From the NCBI GenBank assembly GCA_003554235.1, contig PWFY01000054.1, forward strand, positions 1 through 6,895: a stretch of 6,895 nt of DNA, written 5' to 3'. The position numbers and the translations under genes were made by a program. The first letter of the stretch is position 1; each line of letters starts with the position of its first letter. The notes beneath the pieces were generated by a model. That model was given only the letters and a program-made list of their open reading frames with translations. It had not been told where the DNA came from and did no database searches. This document shows positions 5,179 through 6,895 of this stretch, piece by piece. The DNA is from Candidatus Aenigmatarchaeota archaeon. Its GTDB lineage: Archaea > Aenigmatarchaeota > Aenigmatarchaeia > PWEA01.

Positions 5179-5191
5179 AAATTTCTCGCGA
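5179..5191 (+). repeat. AAATTTCTCGCGA spacer motif, copy 2
   Basis: This copy lies 22 bases after the nucleotidyltransferase-like stop, in CCTTATAAAATTTCTCGCGA. It is identical over 13 bases to the copy at 6489-6501 and includes the palindrome TCGCGA. TTTCTC (5182-5187) can also pair with GAGAAA (5197-5202) across 9 bases, so a small hairpin, and hence a terminator role, is possible. Confidence 0.45.
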
Positions 5192-5228
5192 TTTCTGAGA
5201 AAACAAAAAGATTCAGGAAGAAAGGCTT

Positions 5229-5238
5229 AAATTTCTCG
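5229..5238 (+). repeat. AAATTTCTCG spacer motif, copy 3
   Basis: This copy reads GGCTTAAATTTCTCGTA, 50 bases to the right of the previous copy in the same convergent spacer and in the same orientation. It lies 40 bases beyond the stop of the minus-strand gene ending at 5278. If it is a promoter, RNA would begin near 5255, antisense to that gene's 3' end. Confidence 0.4.
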
Positions 5239-5249
5239 TATAGTCTCCT

Positions 5250-5264
5250 AATAGAATAGAAAGG
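5250..5264 (-). terminator. possible T-rich terminator of the minus-strand gene
   Basis: On the minus strand this reads CTTTCTATTCTATTA-like sequence beginning about 14 bases after the stop at 5278. It is T-rich but interrupted, so support is weak. Confidence 0.25.
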
Positions 5265-5277
5265 TTTTCACGTTTAT

Positions 5278-5898
5278 CTAAAACACTTTACCTTCTTCAC
5301 GTAGCTCATCCTTGGACCGTAGTCTCACGTTCTCCTCCCCATAATTCTTCTTTGCTTCTTCGGGACTGAGAAGTCCATAGTAGTCCCACCAATATTCCTT
5401 TTCACCTTCTTCATTCTTTCTTTCGATGTCGAAAGACCCGTCTTTCAGACTCCGGACGCATTCACCCAGCTCCTCGGCATAAAACATAAGACTGTCCGAC
5501 ACTGACAGTAGGTCATACAGTTTATTTATGTAAAGCCTTACCTTGGACTCTTCTTCATCGGAAACCAGTCTGTGTACAGCATTGTTTCCCCAGTGGAAAA
5601 CGTAGTCCACATCGTTTATGTTTTCTTTAGCCTTTTTGGCTCTCTTTTTATGTATTTCAGGACCCTCAGAAGCCAGATCCGTTAGATTATATGACCAATC
5701 ACCGAAAAAAGATGTCTCATCCTGTACAATTTCTCTGTCGCCTTCGGCTTCCTTGATATTCTTATCAATAAATTTTTCAATCAACTCTTTTCTAGGACGG
5801 GAGCCGACACCACCCATTGGTTCAAGTTTAAACGACTTGATGTAATCATGCCTTACCACAGGAACCTTTTCTGAACCATCTGCCTCAAAGTCTGACAT
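5278..5898 (-). CDS. acidic protein of unknown function
   Basis: I do not recognise this 206-residue protein. The N-terminal part (MSDFEADGSEKVPVVRHDY) is acidic and probably flexible. A mixed region with GGVGSRPRKELIEKFIDKN follows, then FFGDWSYNLTDLASEG and a basic stretch KKRAKKAKEN near residue 90. The centre (VFHWGNNAVHRLV, then SKVRLYINKLYDLLSVSDSL) looks helical, with two conserved-looking His/Trp positions. The end is charged with aromatic patches (EKEYWWDYYGLLSPEEAKKNYG). No signal peptide, membrane span or known catalytic motif is seen. The frame is open further up to 6030, but ATG 5898 has a palindromic TATA element 27 bases upstream, and the extra 44 residues would be hydrophobic and unlike the rest, so 5898 is chosen. 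It diverges from the unknown gene at 6043 across 144 bases. Confidence 0.68.
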   Translation of the reverse strand: MSDFEADGSEKVPVVRHDYIKSFKLEPMGGVGSRPRKELIEKFIDKNIKEAEGDREIVQDETSFFGDWSYNLTDLASEGPEIHKKRAKKAKENINDVDYVFHWGNNAVHRLVSDEEESKVRLYINKLYDLLSVSDSLMFYAEELGECVRSLKDGSFDIERKNEEGEKEYWWDYYGLLSPEEAKKNYGEENVRLRSKDELREEGKVF

Positions 5899-5920
5899 AA
5901 AAAGATGTTTAGCCTTAAAA

Positions 5921-5928
5921 CTTATAAG
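5921..5928 (-). promoter_or_regulatory. TATA-like element of the 5898 gene
   Basis: CTTATAAG, a perfect palindrome, is centred 26-27 bases before ATG 5898 on the minus strand. Because it reads the same on both strands it could bind TBP in either direction, but no gene start fits to the right. Confidence 0.55.
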
Positions 5929-6004
5929 TTTGAACTGGAACACACCAAAAATCACCAAAGAACTAGTTAGGGCCAACGAAAAGTTCCAGGTACTCGCACT
6001 TGAG

Positions 6005-6014
6005 ATATTTAAGG
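6005..6014 (+). promoter_or_regulatory. TATA-like element of the 6043 gene
   Basis: ATATTTAAGG is centred about 33 bases before ATG 6043. That predicts a leader of around 6 bases or, if spacing is loose, a leaderless start. No ribosome-binding sequence is present. Confidence 0.45.
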
Positions 6015-6042
6015 TTTTGGAAAAAAACATATTGTAGATAGT

Positions 6043-6438
6043 ATGAGAGAATCTCCGTATACAGAAAGACTACAAAGAAAACTCGAAGAACTTGACGAGA
6101 TGAAAGAATATACAATAGAAATCAAAGAAAAAATGGAAGAAGAAGATGTTGGTTTTGACGATGATGTACTTATAGAGAAGAATGATATAGACGCTCCACA
6201 TATTGGCGTTATAGGCAAATTACAAGGCCGTCCAAATATTATTACAGACCAAAACAATAATTTTTCCATTTACTTCCCTCTCTCCGGTACAGAAGAAATT
6301 GGGAGAATGGGAAGAGGAGGCTACAAAATCATGAATAGAGATGTGCCTCCGAGCACATTGGCAAAACCTGGAGATGACGTATGCTTCCAGGAAGATTCGA
6401 TTCAAAGGCTCCAGGACAAATACAATATCCATCTCTAA
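6043..6438 (+). CDS. small protein of unknown function with N-terminal coiled helix
   Basis: I do not recognise this 131-residue protein. Residues 6-36 (YTERLQRKLEELDEMKEYTI and on to KEKMEEEDVG) form a long charged helix with heptad-like Leu/Met/Ile spacing, suggesting a short coiled coil and self-association. A short acidic linker (DDDV) follows, then a compact domain of probable beta strands (HIGVIGKLQG; NIITDQNNNFSIYFPL) and a Gly/Arg turn (GRMGRGGYK). The single Cys (C114) gives no metal site. AAA/ATT/GAA-type codons dominate, so the gene is lower in G/C than rubrerythrin. The ATG has a TATA element upstream and the stop is followed by an A-rich spacer. It is divergent from the unknown 206-residue gene, so the two may share control of the intervening 144 bases. 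Function is open. Confidence 0.66.
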   Translation: MRESPYTERLQRKLEELDEMKEYTIEIKEKMEEEDVGFDDDVLIEKNDIDAPHIGVIGKLQGRPNIITDQNNNFSIYFPLSGTEEIGRMGRGGYKIMNRDVPPSTLAKPGDDVCFQEDSIQRLQDKYNIHL

Positions 6439-6488
6439 TAGAATAAAAATTCTGATCTGAGGACAGCCAACCGTTCAACCAAACACAT

Positions 6489-6501
6489 AAATTTCTCGCG
6501 A
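6489..6501 (+). repeat. AAATTTCTCGCGA spacer motif, copy 4
   Basis: This copy lies 51 bases after the stop of the 6043 gene, in CACATAAATTTCTCGCGACAC. It shares 13 identical bases with copy 2 at 5179. Read as a TATA-type element it would start RNA near 6515, running through the dyad at 6569-6609 towards the regulator's 3' end. Confidence 0.45.
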
Positions 6502-6568
6502 CACTTCACAAGAACGAAGTAAGTTTATTTGATTGTTTCGATGTGATTATTTACTATAGAAGGTAGAT

Positions 6569-6609
6569 CGTTACATCAAAATTAACAGATCTTTAATATA
6601 GATGTAACG
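6569..6609. repeat. imperfect inverted repeat in a convergent spacer
   Basis: CGTTACATC (6569-6577) is the exact reverse complement of GATGTAACG (6601-6609). Within the 23-base interior ATTAA (6581-6585) pairs with TTAAT (6593-6597) around AGATCT. The arms extend further if a one-base bulge is allowed (gat... / ...tcgat). The dyad lies just after the stop of the minus-strand regulator and 130 bases after the plus-strand gene, so a bidirectional transcript end or a binding site for a dimeric protein are the simplest readings. Confidence 0.5.
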
Positions 6610-6614
6610 TCGAT

Positions 6615-6895
6615 TCAGGCCTTCGCTGGTTTCTTTTCTTCCGTATTTCTTAACTTCTCTTCCATCTCGTAAAGCGACCTGACCACGTCGCTATCGTGGT
6701 TCAACACGAAAAGTTGCGTGCTACCTATCTTCCTCGCCGGTTCCACTATCTCCAGCCTCTCGAGCCTGCCCCATATCTTGTACAGCGTAGGTCTCGAGAT
6801 GTCATTGACTTCTGCCAGCTCTTTCTTCGTGTACTCGTAGTCCGGGTGATCCATAAGTGTATCTACAACCTTGACCACAGGAGATCCTCCAAACA
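6615..6895 (-). CDS. winged helix-turn-helix regulator (5' end outside the window)
   Basis: The visible C-terminal 92 residues form a winged-helix DNA-binding domain. VVKVVDTLMDHPDYEYTKKE is helix 1 followed by the start of the HTH, LAEVNDISRPTLYKIWGRLE contains the turn and recognition helix (SRPTLYKIW), and GSTQLFVLN is the wing. The tail VRSLYEMEEKLRNTEEKKPA is a charged helix that may mediate dimerisation. A GTG at 6878 could serve as a start, but the frame stays open to the window edge (F-G-G-S-P precedes it). In haloarchaeal relatives a similar G-x-S-P-x-V-K-V segment is internal, so the gene is taken as 5'-partial. It would bind DNA as an archaeal transcription regulator; its target is unknown. 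The inverted repeat 6 bases beyond its stop is one possible site but lies at the wrong end for a promoter. Confidence 0.82.
   Translation of the reverse strand, partial: FGGSPVVKVVDTLMDHPDYEYTKKELAEVNDISRPTLYKIWGRLERLEIVEPARKIGSTQLFVLNHDSDVVRSLYEMEEKLRNTEEKKPAKA

Noticed and set aside
5899..6030. 44-residue hydrophobic extension of the 5278 gene, resembling a signal peptide
   Set aside because: The palindromic TATA element at 5921-5928 sits at the correct distance from ATG 5898 and would lie inside the coding region otherwise; the hydrophobic look comes from A/T-rich promoter DNA.
5248..6445. Shared CTAATAGAATA at 5248-5258 and 6435-6445
   Set aside because: Only 11 A/T-rich bases, one copy overlapping a stop codon, and no common position relative to genes; probably chance.
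1..6895. CRISPR array, insertion sequence or transposase
   Set aside because: No regularly spaced repeats, no transposase-like protein and no paired terminal inverted repeats were seen.

Overview
The window reads as archaeal DNA. Nearly every gene has a TATA-like element (TTTTAAAT, CTTATAA, TATTTAAA) centred about 24-28 bases before its start codon, which is the spacing expected for leaderless archaeal transcripts; Shine-Dalgarno sites are almost absent. Many proteins are rich in Glu/Asp, with long acidic runs, AGA/AGG arginine codons dominate in several genes, and base composition looks below 50% GC. Together these suggest a salt-adapted, compact-genome archaeon, perhaps a nanohaloarchaeon (DPANN). 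That placement is inference and no taxonomic marker is present.

Left edge to 805: the first 13 bases look like the 3' end of a tRNA (T-stem strand, acceptor strand, discriminator A), followed by a T-rich tract. Next comes a two-gene type II toxin-antitoxin operon: a VapB/RelB-like antitoxin overlapping a RelE/ParE-like toxin by 11 bases. A 231-base spacer follows that contains no gene but can fold into nested hairpins, plus the promoter of the next gene.

806-2775: a Nudix hydrolase, a RimJ/RimL-type GNAT acetyltransferase and a small acidic unknown lie on the plus strand, each with its own promoter. They meet a second acidic unknown on the minus strand.

2776-4507: three minus-strand genes follow one another, each with its own TATA element: a HIT-family nucleotide hydrolase/transferase, a CYTH (class IV adenylate cyclase-like) protein, and a rubrerythrin with an N-terminal rubredoxin domain. 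They are transcribed in that order from right to left. They could contribute to nucleotide/phosphate handling and peroxide defence, but nothing shows that they form one pathway.

4508-6895: a stand-alone nucleotidyltransferase-like gene (plus) is followed by a divergent pair of unrecognised genes and then, at the right edge, by the 3' part of a winged-helix regulator (minus) whose start lies outside the window.

The least explained signal is intergenic: the string AAATTTCTC occurs four times, always in the same orientation and always in spacers next to the 3' end of a minus-strand gene, and two of the copies share 13 identical bases. I see no clear multi-gene novel system. The structured 575-805 spacer, this repeated motif and the four unrecognised acidic proteins are the best leads.
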